Source: Mastacembelus armatus (taxonomy: Eukaryota > Chordata > Actinopteri > Synbranchiformes > Mastacembelidae). Taken from it: 64,000 nucleotides of DNA. The notes beneath the pieces are model-generated. The model saw only the letters and a program-made list of their open reading frames with translations. It had not been told where the DNA came from and searched no databases. The stretch covers positions 18,256,173 to 18,320,172 of the forward strand of contig NC_046640.1 of assembly GCF_900324485.2 (NCBI RefSeq), written 5' to 3'. This document shows positions 1 to 9,135 of this stretch, one piece after another (position 1 is the stretch's first letter; each line of letters begins with the position of its first letter). The position numbers and the translations under genes are program-made.

Positions 1-47
1 TCATTATTGTTTTTGATTAATTAATTTCTTGCGTTTCATTTTAAAAA

Positions 48-86
48 GGTTTTTGTACAGCTGCTGAACCAACTCCAGTCACTGTG
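48..86 (-). promoter_or_regulatory. 23-RSS, class 1 (family I type)
   Basis: Type example of the class-1 recombination signal. On the coding strand: heptamer CACAGTG (80-86), 23-bp spacer (57-79), nonamer ACAAAAACC (48-56). Heptamer and nonamer match the consensus, and the spacer is almost invariant in all family I genes. This is the RAG1/RAG2 cutting site that joins V to D. Confidence 0.93.
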
Positions 87-535
87 ACTCTCGAGCACAA
101 TAATAAACAGCAGAATCTTCAGTTTTCAGACTGTTCATCTGCAGATACAGCTGCTGTCTGTTGTCGTCTCTGGAGATGGTAAACCGGCCTTGAACTGACT
201 GAGAGTAGTATTTGCTGCTGCCACCACCGTAGCTAATTTCAGCAACCCACTCCAGTCCTTTTCCAGGAGCCTGTCTGACCCAGGCCATATAATAGCTGCT
301 GAATGTGAATCCAGAGGCTGTACAGGTCAATGTGTGGGATTCTCCAGGCCTTTTAACCACTGGTTCAGATTGTGTCAGAGTCTGACCATCAACACCTGTC
401 AAGACAAACCAGAAAATAGTCAGTTGATGTAAGTTTGCACCTTCTTGAAAACAGATTGATTTCAGGCTTTGCAGATATTTTCTCACCTGCCCAGCAGATG
501 GTTAAAAGCAGCAGTCCTGTCCTATAGTCCATCAT
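87..535 (-). CDS. IGHV: V1: IGHV segment, family I, intact
   Basis: Germline heavy-chain variable segment; after V(D)J joining it would encode the antigen-binding N-terminal domain of IgH. Leader exon 487-535 (49 nt, ATG ATG start, [17 protein letters not shown]), donor GTGAGA, intron 396-486, acceptor ACAG, V exon 87-395. CDR1 is GFTFSSYY and CDR2 ISYGGGSS; both Cys, the FR2 Trp and the YYCARE end are present. The RSS lies at 48-86: nonamer ACAAAAACC, 23-bp spacer, heptamer CACAGTG. An octamer variant (ATGCAAAA on the coding strand) lies at 608-615. An open frame continues through the intron, but the canonical splice sites show that the leader is the upstream exon. Confidence 0.93.
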
Positions 536-607
536 GTTAAACTGTGTGTCCACTGTTCTCTGTCGTCCTCTCTGCAGTCAGATAAGTAGAGGTGGAAGAC
601 ATCTGAG

Positions 608-615
608 TTTTGCAT
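608..615 (-). promoter_or_regulatory. Family I octamer-like promoter element
   Basis: TTTTGCAT on the + strand (ATGCAAAA on the coding strand), 73 bp upstream of the V1 start codon. It matches 7 of 8 bases of the Ig octamer ATGCAAAT bound by Oct factors. The same element sits about 71-78 bp from the ATG of other family I and Ib genes (for example 5467-5474, 13375-13382, 23099-23106, 38037-38044). Confidence 0.6.
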
Positions 616-1231
616 TGACTCCTCCTCTCAGGAGAATATCTGCAGATATTTGGTGAAACTGGGTAAAATACTTCACCAGTCAGTTTCCTAAATCAGTTGT
701 TTTCACATTTCTCTCATATGTTCAGTAAAATAATATTCACACCATTACCATGTTTATACTGATAAAGACAAACACATTAAACTTAATTCAGACATGTGAA
801 CAAAATTATCTATAAATTTAAAAAAAACAATGATAGATTTGATTTAGTATGAAGACTGTTCGTCATTAGTCAAATTAGTCTAATCACCAACATACAGTCG
901 TCTCTCTCTACTGAAAACTTGCTGTATTTTCATCTCATCATTTTCACTGATCAAATGTTTTTCAGCTTCTTACTCTTTCAGTCTTGGTTCATGTAATGTG
1001 TAGTTGGTACTTGTAAATATGATGCTGGTATTTTTGTTTTAATGTCTGTTAGGAGGTGAAAGGCTTTAGATAATCGCTGTGATGGATCTAATATAATGAT
1101 GAAAATAGTTATTACTCATGAGTTTATGGTAAAATATCTATAAATGTGATGTGGATATATCAAAGTGATTTTAATGGTGTTGACAAAATCCAGATATGAC
1201 TGAGGTCAAACTGCTGCTTGTGGTCTGTGGT
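616..1231. other. Intergenic, no gene seen
   Basis: AT-rich spacer between V1 and V2. From about 841 it is a near copy of 23156-23558 and 49748-50139, the stretch that always lies 3' of a family III V. No further V or RSS was found. Confidence 0.6.
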
Positions 1232-1270
1232 GGTTTTTGTGCAACTGCTTCACTGTCTCCAGTCACTGTG

Positions 1271-1705
1271 TTGTCGAGCACAGAAGTAAACAGCAGAATC
1301 TTCTGTTGTCAGGCTCTTGACCTGGAGGTACTGGGTGCTGCTGGGAACATCTTCAGTCATGATGAAACGGCTTTGAAAGGAGCTGCCATAGCTAGCAGAG
1401 TTTGATCCAGTGTTCATCCTCCCAATCCACTCCAGAGCTTTCTCTGGCCTCTGTCTTATCCAGTGAATGTAGGAACTTGTCATATCAAACCCAGATATGA
1501 CACAGGACATCTTCACTGTCTCTCCAGGTCTTTTTAGCTCTGAGGCAGACTGGTCCATTTTGGTTTCACCCCACACTCCTGTAATAGAAGTAATGATGAA
1601 TATTATTCAACTACCTTTTAAAATGTTTTGAAGAAAAGCAGAATTGATTTTCTCACCATGAATAGAAGCTAAAAATAATAAACTCCAGACGATTGTGTTT
1701 TCCAT
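1271..1705 (-). CDS. IGHV: V2: IGHV segment, family III, intact
   Basis: Leader exon 1657-1705 ([16 protein letters not shown]), donor GTGAGA, V exon 1271-1578 beginning [14 protein letters not shown]1 is GFDMTSSY and CDR2 [10 protein letters not shown]2 is [14 protein letters not shown] and the end is YFCARQ. Family III is recognised by [12 protein letters not shown] and the [11 protein letters not shown] framework 3. RSS 1232-1270 has nonamer ACAAAAACC, a 23-bp spacer and CACAGTG. An octamer variant (GTTTGCAT on the + strand) lies at 1814-1821. The N-terminal GETKMDQ differs from the SEIRLDQ of V19 and V36, and the leader is nine bases longer than in V36. Confidence 0.9.
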
Positions 1706-1821
1706 TCTGTGATAAATATTGTAGTTCAGTTCTCTGTGATCAGTGTTTCAGAAATGCATAAACTTGTCCCACAGTGCTCTGCAAGTTATTGATGTGTTTA
1801 TAAGGTGGGAAGTGTTTGCAT

Positions 1822-2321
1822 AGACCTCCCTCTACTGGTTTAAAAAGGGAACATGTAACACACATTTTCATAACCTGAATATTTTTTAAACACCATAGGA
1901 AAATGTGATGACAAAACATATAACAAATGTCACCTTTAGTTTTGAAGCAGTTATAAATTACAAAATAAAAATTGGCTCTATATATGTGGGTATTTGTTAA
2001 TAATTTGGTAGAAAATGAGTCACTTTTCAGTTTAAGTTTGTTACATGTTATTTTATAACCAATATTTTTGAAACAGAAGACATCTTTTTTTTTAGATCAT
2101 TCGAGTATTTTGTTTCTCTCCTACTGTGATGGCAGCTGCAGTGGGAGGCTAAAATGATGTTGCCACAAAGGTTAAAGTTGTTTTAGTTGTCAGTATAAAA
2201 AAGTTTTTCTGTCATTCATGAAATTGCATTGACTAATATTTTTATCAACTTAACAAGAATTCATGACTTTATGAATGTTCACTTGTGGATCATGGGTGTT
2301 TAGTTCAGTCGTGTGTTTGTG
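1822..2321. other. Intergenic, no gene seen
   Basis: AT-rich sequence that I could not match to another part of the window. No V, RSS or recognisable repeat. Confidence 0.5.
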
Positions 2322-2360
2322 GGTTTTTGTGCAGGTTGGTTGGTGGTTTTTACCACTGTG

Positions 2361-2456
2361 GGCCGACGTGCACAGTAATAAACAGCTGTGTCCTCAGATT
2401 CTCTGCTTTTATAGTCACTGTTCCAGCAGAAGTGTCTCTGCTGTAGCTGAACTTTG
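2361..2456 (-). pseudogene. IGHV: V3: truncated IGHV fragment (framework 3 only)
   Basis: Only the end of a V exon survives: a TVTIKAENL stretch, then a frame change, then [11 protein letters not shown]. Framework 1, both CDRs and the leader are missing. The RSS at 2322-2360 is nevertheless complete: nonamer ACAAAAACC (2322-2330), 23-bp spacer, heptamer CACAGTG (2354-2360). The framework-3 residues do not match the other families here, so it may be the last trace of a lost family. Confidence 0.8.
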
Positions 2457-3367
2457 ATTGTTTTTACAGCAAGTTTGTGTATGTGTGGTCTTAATGTCAT
2501 ATGTCAGATCAGTGGTCTGAAGGCTCCTAAACTGGTGACAAATGAAATGGAAAGAAAACTTTCTGAAGATCAACTTCTTGTTAGGCTCTAAGTTTTTAAA
2601 GTCAGTCTAATTTACTGTGAGTTACTTCTTTAGCAGCATTACCACAAATTAATAATATAACCCAAGTTATATAATCTGACTGATGGTCTTTAAACAATAA
2701 CCAACAAGCAGTGGTGCACAGAAAAACTGGATGAGTCGTTGTGAGCAGATTTTTCTCTTTTCATGGCTGAAATGTTGATCAACATCAGACGAGGACATTA
2801 AAAGCTGACATGTTTGTGGCTGCTAACACTTTACAACCCACTTTGTTCCTTTCCTGCTGTTGCTGTGTCTTCACCAGACTAAGTATTAAAGTTAGTGCTC
2901 ATCTGCCCTCTACAGTTTTAAAATGGAAACAGGGGCTACATTTAACATTCAACAGAAGTTAGTCACCTCTAACATCTGGACATAGAGATGAGTTTGTGAT
3001 TCGAGGCCTGTGGTCGTCATCTGTTTTTCTGGCTTTTCACTTAGTGCATACTGCAATATACTCAGGCAGCAACATAACAGTGAAGCAGAAGATGTTATTT
3101 TACAGCAGGTTTTTGATGTATTAACAGTATTAGTGTAGATCTATGTTGAAGCACTTCTCTCACTGACATACATTTTACATTTTCTTTATGAGTATGGTGT
3201 AATTACATGTTGTTGTTTTAAAAAGGGCAGTAGCTGGTAGTTATCATGCACTTTCTCTGACTAATGAATTACTGATAAATTTCATTAACTGTCCATCATT
3301 CAATGGGATGTTTGTTTCCAAAGCCTGACACACTCCAGTGCTTCTCATGCAGACGTCAGAGTTCAGA
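2457..3367. other. Intergenic, segmentally duplicated
   Basis: From 2621 onward this is a near copy of the sequence starting at 53141. It is the 3' side of the family V duplication. No gene, RSS or mobile element recognised. Confidence 0.6.
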
Positions 3368-3405
3368 GGATTTTGTGCAGCTTTGTAATCTCTTGTGTCA
3401 CCGTG
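3368..3405 (-). promoter_or_regulatory. RSS of V4, 22-bp spacer, variant motifs
   Basis: Coding-strand heptamer CACGGTG (3399-3405), 22-bp spacer, nonamer ACAAAATCC (3368-3376). Each motif has one mismatch to consensus; the essential CAC is kept. The copy at 54634-54671 is the same. Confidence 0.75.
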
Positions 3406-3835
3406 TCTCTCGAGCACAATAATAAACAGCAGAATCTTCTTGTTTCAGACTCCTCACCTCTAAATACACAACATTTTGGGAAGTGTCTTTGGTGATAGAA
3501 AACTGGCCTTGAAGACTTTGGGCAAATATTGTGCCAGTTCCACTATCAATGCGTCCAATCCATTCCAATCCTTTCCCTGGTTTCTGACGAATCCAGTGCA
3601 GCCAAGCCAGAGCAAGTCCTTCTACCTTACAGGACAGAGTGGCTGATTGTCCAGCTCTGCGAACCACTGGCTCTGAAGAAGTGAGGGACTGGCCCTGAGC
3701 AGCTGAAAAAGACACATAGGTAAGATGAGACACAGCCAGCAGACATCCAAAGCTGCTGTTCTGCTCCTCTGCTCAATACTGGCTTGACTTACCTGAAATG
3801 AGGGCCAAGAGGAAGACACTTTGTACAGCTGTCAT
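3406..3835 (-). CDS. IGHV: V4: IGHV segment, family V, intact
   Basis: Divergent V family. Leader exon 3793-3835 (43 nt, MTAVQSVFLLALIS), donor GTAAGT, V exon 3406-3702 starting AAQGQSLTSSEP. FR2 is [19 protein letters not shown]1 is short (GLALAW), CDR2 is IDSGTGT and framework 3 ends YYCARE. Both conserved Cys are present. A perfect octamer (ATTTGCAT on the + strand) sits at 3929-3936, 94 bp upstream of the ATG. Downstream lies a 22-bp-spacer RSS with variant motifs. V41 is a near-identical duplicate 51,266 bp away. Confidence 0.9.
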
Positions 3836-3928
3836 GTTGGGAGCTTTGCTGCATCTCAAACTGTGAAGGCTGATATGGAGAATATATTTGGAGCAAGCAG
3901 AATGGGTGGGGAATGTGTACCACTGTGA

Positions 3929-3936
3929 ATTTGCAT
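3929..3936 (-). promoter_or_regulatory. Perfect octamer, V4 promoter
   Basis: ATTTGCAT on the + strand (ATGCAAAT on the coding strand), 94 bp upstream of the V4 ATG; exact match to the Ig promoter octamer. Confidence 0.75.
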
Positions 3937-4906
3937 GTAGAGACTATGGAGAGTCAGTGCTGAAAAATAAATGAAATTAAAATTAAAAGTCAGGAGAAGA
4001 GCAGTGCTGAACTGTGAAAGGGAGAAAGTTAAAAACAGACTTGAGACTTAACAATTCAAGATGTTGGCTTTCTCCTTTTTTTGAGTGTATTTGTCCAGTT
4101 TTTGCATTTATGAGAACAAGATAAGCTCAGAAGTTACAAGTTATGTTGTATATTTTGAGACACTTTATACCATTTGCTCTGTGGTTTAAAGACTGTTATT
4201 GAGTAAGGTGCTGAGAGAGGAATAATGTGAGAAAAGCAAACATCATTTTTCCTCCAAGAGCCCAGGAAGTGAAAGTTTGTCTGACTGTAACATCATTTGT
4301 TCATTCTGCTTTAATACAAAGTCCCAGACACAAGAATAAACATCAGCTCCTTAAACATTCCAGATGTTGATGTAGAAATCTTGTTGACATAGTGAGATGA
4401 TGAGCAGCAACAGATGAAGCTGTAGTCACTGATCCAGCAGTTACATGTTTCTGTGTGATGTCAATACAAATGTCTAGTTCAGTCTGTCAGTTAAACTCAG
4501 TGATTAACTGGGGATTGAGTCTTTATAGTGACAAAGGTGAGAAGAGCTTGACACTGACTGTGTCCTAGTTTTATTATAACAAACTGCAGCGTTATTTTTA
4601 TTATTTCACTGCCACATTTTTATGTATTTTATAGGCCATTAACTGCACAATCAAGTGGCCAGAATTCATCTCACACCTTTAACATTTCACCATTTCTAAC
4701 CTGGACAATAACATCATCAGCCCATTGTGGTGTCCTTGGCTGTTTTGTAAGGAAAACGTATTATTTATATTTTTTAATCGTTATTGTTTTTGATTAATTA
4801 ATTCATTAATTTCCTACATTTCATTTTAAAAACATAAATTAACAATAAATACAAAATGTTTTATTCGCAAAGTTTGAGAGAAATTTTGGATTGGATTTGG
4901 AACTCA
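3937..4906. other. Intergenic, composite of duplicated blocks
   Basis: The stretch 4050-4490 resembles 21725-22170, 36665-37110 and 55330-55760. The stretch 4478-4906 is repeated at 25218-25646 upstream of V21. Part of it (about 4610-4800) is the sequence that forms the body of the 282-bp tandem at 7717. No gene. Confidence 0.6.
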
Positions 4907-4945
4907 GGTTTTTGTACAGCTGCTGAACCAACTCCAGTCACTGTG

Positions 4946-5394
4946 ACTCTCGAGCACAATAATAAACAGCAGAATCTTCAGTTTTCAGACTGTTCATCTG
5001 CAGATACAGCTGCTGTCTGGTGTTGGCTCTGGAGATGGTAAACCGGCCTTGGACTGACTGAGAGTAGTATTTGCTGCCACCACCACCGTAGCTAATTTCA
5101 GCAACCCACTCCAGTCCTTTTCCAGGAGCCTGTCTGACCCATGCCATATAATAGTCGCTGAATGTGAATCCAGAGGCTGTACAGGTCAATTTGTGGGATT
5201 CTCCAGGCCTTTTAACCACTGGTCCAGATTGTGTCAGAGTCTGACCATCAACACCTGTCAAGACAAACCAGAAAATAATCAGTTGATGTAAGTTTGCACC
5301 TTCTTGAAAACAGATTGATTTCAACCTTTGCAGATATTTTCTCACCTGCCCAGCAGATGGTTAAAAGCAGCAGTCCTGTCCTATAGTCCATCAT
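4946..5394 (-). CDS. IGHV: V5: IGHV segment, family I, intact
   Basis: Leader exon 5346-5394, V exon 4946-5254, canonical GTGAGA donor and ACAG acceptor. CDR1 [11 protein letters not shown]2 ISYGGGGS, end YYCARE. Framework 3 reads RANTRQQ where most relatives read RDNNRQQ or RDDNRQQ. RSS 4907-4945 is consensus CACAGTG / 23 bp / ACAAAAACC. Octamer-like element at 5467-5474. A Tc1-like MITE begins 138 bp beyond the leader. Confidence 0.93.
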
Positions 5395-5531
5395 GTTAAA
5401 CTGTGTGTCCACTGTTCTCTGTCGTCCTCCCTGCAGTCAGATAAGTAGAGGTGGAAGACATCTGAGTTTTGCATTGACTCCTCCTCTCAGGAGAATATAT
5501 TATCACAATATTAGACTTTTTCACTGACAAA

Positions 5532-6017
5532 TACAGTGCATTCAGAAAGTATCTAGACCCCCTTCACTCTGTTCAATTTTATTATGTTGCAGCCTGATGC
5601 TGCAGTCGCTTCATTTAATTTATTTTCTCATTATTCTGCACTCAGTATCACATAATGACAACATTAAAAAAGAAGTTTAGAAATGTCTGTAAATTCATTT
5701 TTAATAAAAAACTAAAATATCCCATTTAGCCTTTGCAACAACACATTAAACATGAGCTCAGGCTCCTCCCATTTCTTCACCTTGATTGGAGTCCATCTGT
5801 GGTAAATTAAATTGATTGGACATGATTTGGAAAGGCACACACCCGTCACATCTGACAATACATATCAGCACATTTCTAAAATTCTGTTTTCACTTGTAAT
5901 TATGAGATATTGAGTGTTTGAGGTTAATGAGGAAAATAAATAATTGTAGAATCAGGCTGCAACATAACAAAATTGAAAAAAGTGAAGTGGGTCTGAATAT
6001 GAATTGAATGCACTGTA
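5532..6017. mobile_element. Non-autonomous Tc1/mariner-like element (MITE)
   Basis: Starts TACAGTGCATTCAGAAAGTA and ends with the inverted form TGCACTGTA, flanked by TA, as expected for Tc1/mariner. The terminal repeats are longer (the AGCCTGATGC block is mirrored by the CAGGCTGCAACATAA block). There is no transposase frame. Copies with the same ends lie at 18083-18517 and 28638-29125. Confidence 0.75.
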
Positions 6018-6124
6018 TGTTTAAAAACCACTTTTCTCTTTCTCAGTGAACTGGTCTGAAATCATTAGTGGTCTGAGGGCTCCTCCTCTGGTGGCTTTAT
6101 GTTACAGGTTTTCAGGCACTGAGG

Positions 6125-6163
6125 GGTTTTTGTTCAGGTCTACTGATGGTTTGTGTTATTGTG
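6125..6163 (-). promoter_or_regulatory. 23-RSS, class 2 (family II/Ib type, CACAATA)
   Basis: Type example of class 2. Coding strand: heptamer CACAATA (6157-6163), 23-bp spacer, perfect nonamer ACAAAAACC (6125-6133). The first four heptamer bases match consensus, positions 5 and 7 do not. A nonamer-like ACACAAACC directly follows the heptamer. The same arrangement is found in every family II and Ib gene. Confidence 0.85.
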
Positions 6164-6590
6164 AGTCTCTGGCACAGTAATACACAGCAGTGTCTTCAGG
6201 CTGCATCTTCTGTCCGTTCAGAGTCACTGTCTTGCTGGAAGAGTCTAAATCAATACTGAACTTGTTCTTTAGTGAATCTTTGTAGTATGAAGCACCAGTA
6301 TATTTGCTTCCAATCCACTCCAGTCCTTTCCCTGCAGGCTGTCTGATCCAAGCTGTGTAGTAGCTGCTCACAGAATAAGAGACCTGACAGGTGATGGTCA
6401 GACGTTGACCTGGCTGCACAGTCACAGAGGCTGGCTGTGTCAGCTGTTCACATTTCACACCTGGTAAAAATAATAAATATATTATGACAAATTATCAAGT
6501 GACACTGTAAAAATGAACAATTTTCTAAGTCAAATCTAGAGACTCACATGATCCAGCTGCCAACAGCAGCAGCAGAGCAACAGGAAACAT
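6164..6590 (-). CDS. IGHV: V6: IGHV segment, family II, intact
   Basis: Leader exon 6548-6590 (43 nt, MFPVALLLLLAAGS), donor GTGAGT, V exon 6164-6460 reading [20 protein letters not shown]2 is [19 protein letters not shown]1 YSVSSYY, CDR2 KYTGAS. Framework 3 KNKFSIDLDSSSKTVTLNGQ is typical of the family, with [15 protein letters not shown] at the end (K where others have N). RSS 6125-6163 is class 2. TATA-like TATAAAAA (+ strand 6641-6648) and an octamer variant GTTTGCAT (6669-6676) lie upstream. Confidence 0.92.
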
Positions 6591-6640
6591 GTTTTCTAAT
6601 GAAAGTGATGTGTGAACTACTCTGACAGTCTGACTGGAGG

Positions 6641-6676
6641 TTTTTATAGGTATGAGGAAGGTCACTGAGTTTGCAT
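6641..6676 (-). promoter_or_regulatory. Family II core promoter (TATA and octamer variant)
   Basis: On the coding strand: octamer ATGCAAAC (6669-6676), then TATAAAAA (6641-6648), then the ATG at 6590. The octamer has one mismatch. Equivalent octamers lie at 14390-14397, 20259-20266, 26989-26996, 30902-30909, 35181-35188, 39785-39792, 43122-43129 and 60549-60556. Confidence 0.65.
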
Positions 6677-7716
6677 AGAATCAGACTCATAAGAGCTACA
6701 GTGTTGGTGTGATCAGATCTAATAATAGTTGGTTCATTGTTCAGTGAAAACATGGCTGGAAATCAGCTCTGCCTTAGATATGAATGTTTCATTTCATTGC
6801 ACATTAAACTGTAACATGTTGAAAAGGTCCCAGCATTTACTTCAACTGTTCCTGAAAACTATTTATTCCTAAGTTACTGTTATTACTTTTTAAAAACTTA
6901 AATACATCCTACTGTGATTAAAAACAATAAATATCATTACTACTTCAATATTAATATTAACATGACTCCTGGATTGTTGAAGGCATATTAAAATCAACAC
7001 TAGAGTAACAATGATGGTGAACAGCAATGGAAACAGGTTTAAATTCATCAGCACTGAATTTTCCAATTGCTGCATTTTTTTTTTAAAATTTCTTTAGGAA
7101 CTTACTTATTCTTAATTTATTACTTATTTGTTTAGACAGGATCATATGAACAGTTTAAAATATTTGTTTGGATAAAGTATGTAAATATTTAGCTTAGTGA
7201 AGATTAAAGTGAAGATTAAAGAATCTAGAGGAAGAAACGTGTTTTTCAGCCCATAGAGAGTTAATGTTCATTCAGATATAAATTACTTTATTGTCTTGTT
7301 ACTCCACATTGTTTCAATTCATTGCAGTTGTCTTCTCTGAAAGATATACATGAAACTGTAGTGTGTGATTTACTCATTTAGCTATTTATTCTATATTTAT
7401 TATATATTTAATGTAGGTCAGTAATGAGAAGAGACAGCAGGCTCCCTGAAGTCTTCATAACAGCTGGATTAGTCGTTTCATTCATCTTTGATCAAAGTCT
7501 CACAAGAACGAAAATGCACAGGAGCTTTTGGTAACACTGGTATAAAACAAGTACATTCTTGTCTTAGCCTTAATACACTGAAGTAATTATTGTAAAACTA
7601 CATTATAGGTGTCTTTGTGTTTTTAAGCACCATCTTTGATCTGCGACAAGAAAAAAATAAAATAATATATTATCATAATTACTAGAACACATCAGGCTAC
7701 TGAGTAGGCTACTGTA
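6677..7716. other. Intergenic, triplicated block
   Basis: Spacer between a family II gene and the next family I gene. Near copies lie at 43130-44157 and 60557-61588. No gene, RSS or element with clear ends. Confidence 0.6.
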
Positions 7717-7778
7717 GGTTTTTGTACAGCTGCTGAACCAACTCCAGTCGCTGTGACTGTCGAGCACAATAATAAACA
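7717..7778 (-). pseudogene. V7: RSS plus V-end stub
   Basis: Nonamer ACAAAAACC (7717-7725), 23-bp spacer, heptamer CACAGCG (7749-7755, one mismatch). Only the last 20 or so bases of a family I V exon remain before the sequence jumps to spacer DNA. Cannot encode a V domain. Confidence 0.85.
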
Positions 7779-7998
7779 TAATAATAAACATTTTTATGTA
7801 TTTTATAGGCCATTAACTGCACGATCAAGTGGCCAGAATTCATCTCACACCTTTAACATTTCACTATTTCTAACCTGGACAATAACATCATCAGCCCATT
7901 ATGGTGTCCTTGGCTGTTTTGTAAGGAAAATGTATTATTTATATTTTTTAATCATTATTGTTTTTGATTAATTAATTTCTTGCGTTTCATTTTAAAAA

Positions 7999-8060
7999 GG
8001 TTTTTGTACAGCTGCTGAACCAACTCCAGTCACTGTGACTGTCGAGCACAATAATAAACA
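7999..8060 (-). pseudogene. V8: intact RSS plus V-end stub
   Basis: Nonamer 7999-8007, 23-bp spacer, consensus heptamer CACAGTG (8031-8037), then about 22 bp of family I V end. The RSS is complete, so RAG could bind it although no V domain is attached. Confidence 0.85.
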
Positions 8061-8319
8061 TAATAATAAACATTTTTATGTATTTTATAGGCCATTAACT
8101 GCACGATCAAGTGGCCAGAATTCATCTCACACCTTTAACATTTCACTATTTCCAACCTGGACAATAACATCATCAGCCCATTATGGTGTCCTTGGCTGTT
8201 TTGTAAGGAAAATATATTATTTATATTTTTTAATCATTATTGTTTTTGATTAATTAATTTCTTGCGTTTCATTTTAAAAAGGTTTTTGTACAGCTGCTGA
8301 ACCAACTCCAGTCACTGTG

Positions 8320-8759
8320 ACTCTCGAGCACAATAATAAACAGCAGAATCTTCAGTTTTCAGACTGTTCATCTGCAGATACAGCTGCTGTCTGTTGTCGT
8401 CTCTGGAGATGGTAAACCGGCCTTGGACTGACTGAGAGTATTAAGTGCTAGTAACCTGGATAGTGGCAACCCACTCCAGTCCTTTTCCAGGAGCCTGTCT
8501 GACCCATGGCATATAATAGTCGCTGAATGTGAATCCAGAGGCTGTACAGGTCAATGTGTGGGATTCTCCAGGCCTTTTAACCACTGGTCCAGATTCTGTC
8601 AGAGACTGACCATCAACACCTGTCAAGACAAACCAGAAAATAGTCAGTTGATGTAAGTTTGCACCTTCTTGAAAACAGATTGATTTCAAGCTTTGCAGAT
8701 ATTTTCTCACCTGCCCAGCAGATGGTTAAAAGCAGCAGTCCTGTCCTATAGTCCATCAT
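8320..8759 (-). pseudogene. IGHV: V9: IGHV family I pseudogene (stop in CDR2)
   Basis: Leader exon 8711-8759, V exon 8320-8619, consensus RSS 8281-8319. Framework 1 and CDR1 (GFTFSDYY) are intact, with MPWVRQ instead of MAWVRQ. CDR2 is unlike any neighbour (ATIQVTST) and is followed by an in-frame TAA (+ strand 8441-8443); framework 3 then continues in frame to CARE. V34, the equivalent gene next to the second LINE copy, has a different lesion. Confidence 0.9.
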
Positions 8760-9135
8760 GTTAAACTGTGTGTCCACTGTTCTCTGTCGTCCTCTCTGCA
8801 GTCAGATAAGTAGAGGTGGAAGACATCTGAGTTTTGCATTGACTCCTCCTCTCAGGAAGGAGTGAATCAGACTGGTCATCATAGACATTTCTTGTTTCAG
8901 TCAATATATAGTGAGAGTTGTGGTTTGAGTCAAATAAGTTTTCATTCAATCTGAATTAAAAAAGTTTTGAATAGGCTTCAAAAAATGATTTCTGTGTGGT
9001 AAAATCAGATTTTTTTTCTAATATTGTGTGTTATGATCAGAATAAGAAACAGTTTTAGCTACAAACAAAAACTTTACAGAACTCAAAGTTAAATATGTAA
9101 AGTTTTGTTCTTACTGCCCTGATACAAATTTTACC
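8760..9135. other. V9 5' flank up to the LINE
   Basis: Family I upstream region with octamer-like TTTTGCAT, then AT-rich spacer. It matches 44643-45016 and 62077-62453, which precede the other LINE copies. No gene. Confidence 0.6.

Larger units (their letters stand above)
7717..8280. repeat. 282-bp tandem repeat carrying RSS stubs
   Basis: Two head-to-tail units of exactly 282 bp (7717-7998, 7999-8280); the sequence at 8281 then starts a third unit that runs into V9. Each unit begins with a family I nonamer, spacer and heptamer, about 22 bp of V 3' end, and then spacer sequence related to 4610-4800. The units differ at only a few positions. Bases 1-47 of the window match the end of such a unit. 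Confidence 0.9.

Noticed and set aside
5532-6017. Possible non-coding RNA because of the long inverted ends
   Set aside because: TA flanks, mirrored termini and three similar copies fit a Tc1/mariner MITE better.
6544-6753. Frame MFSLNNEPTIIRSD... repeated upstream of several family II genes (26864, 39660, 42997, 60424)
   Set aside because: It covers the promoter and leader exon of family II in a different frame; its repetition follows from duplication of the block.
7717-8280. Possible CRISPR-like array because of the regular spacing
   Set aside because: The units are 282-bp near-identical tandem copies with V ends in a vertebrate locus; no short repeat/spacer structure.
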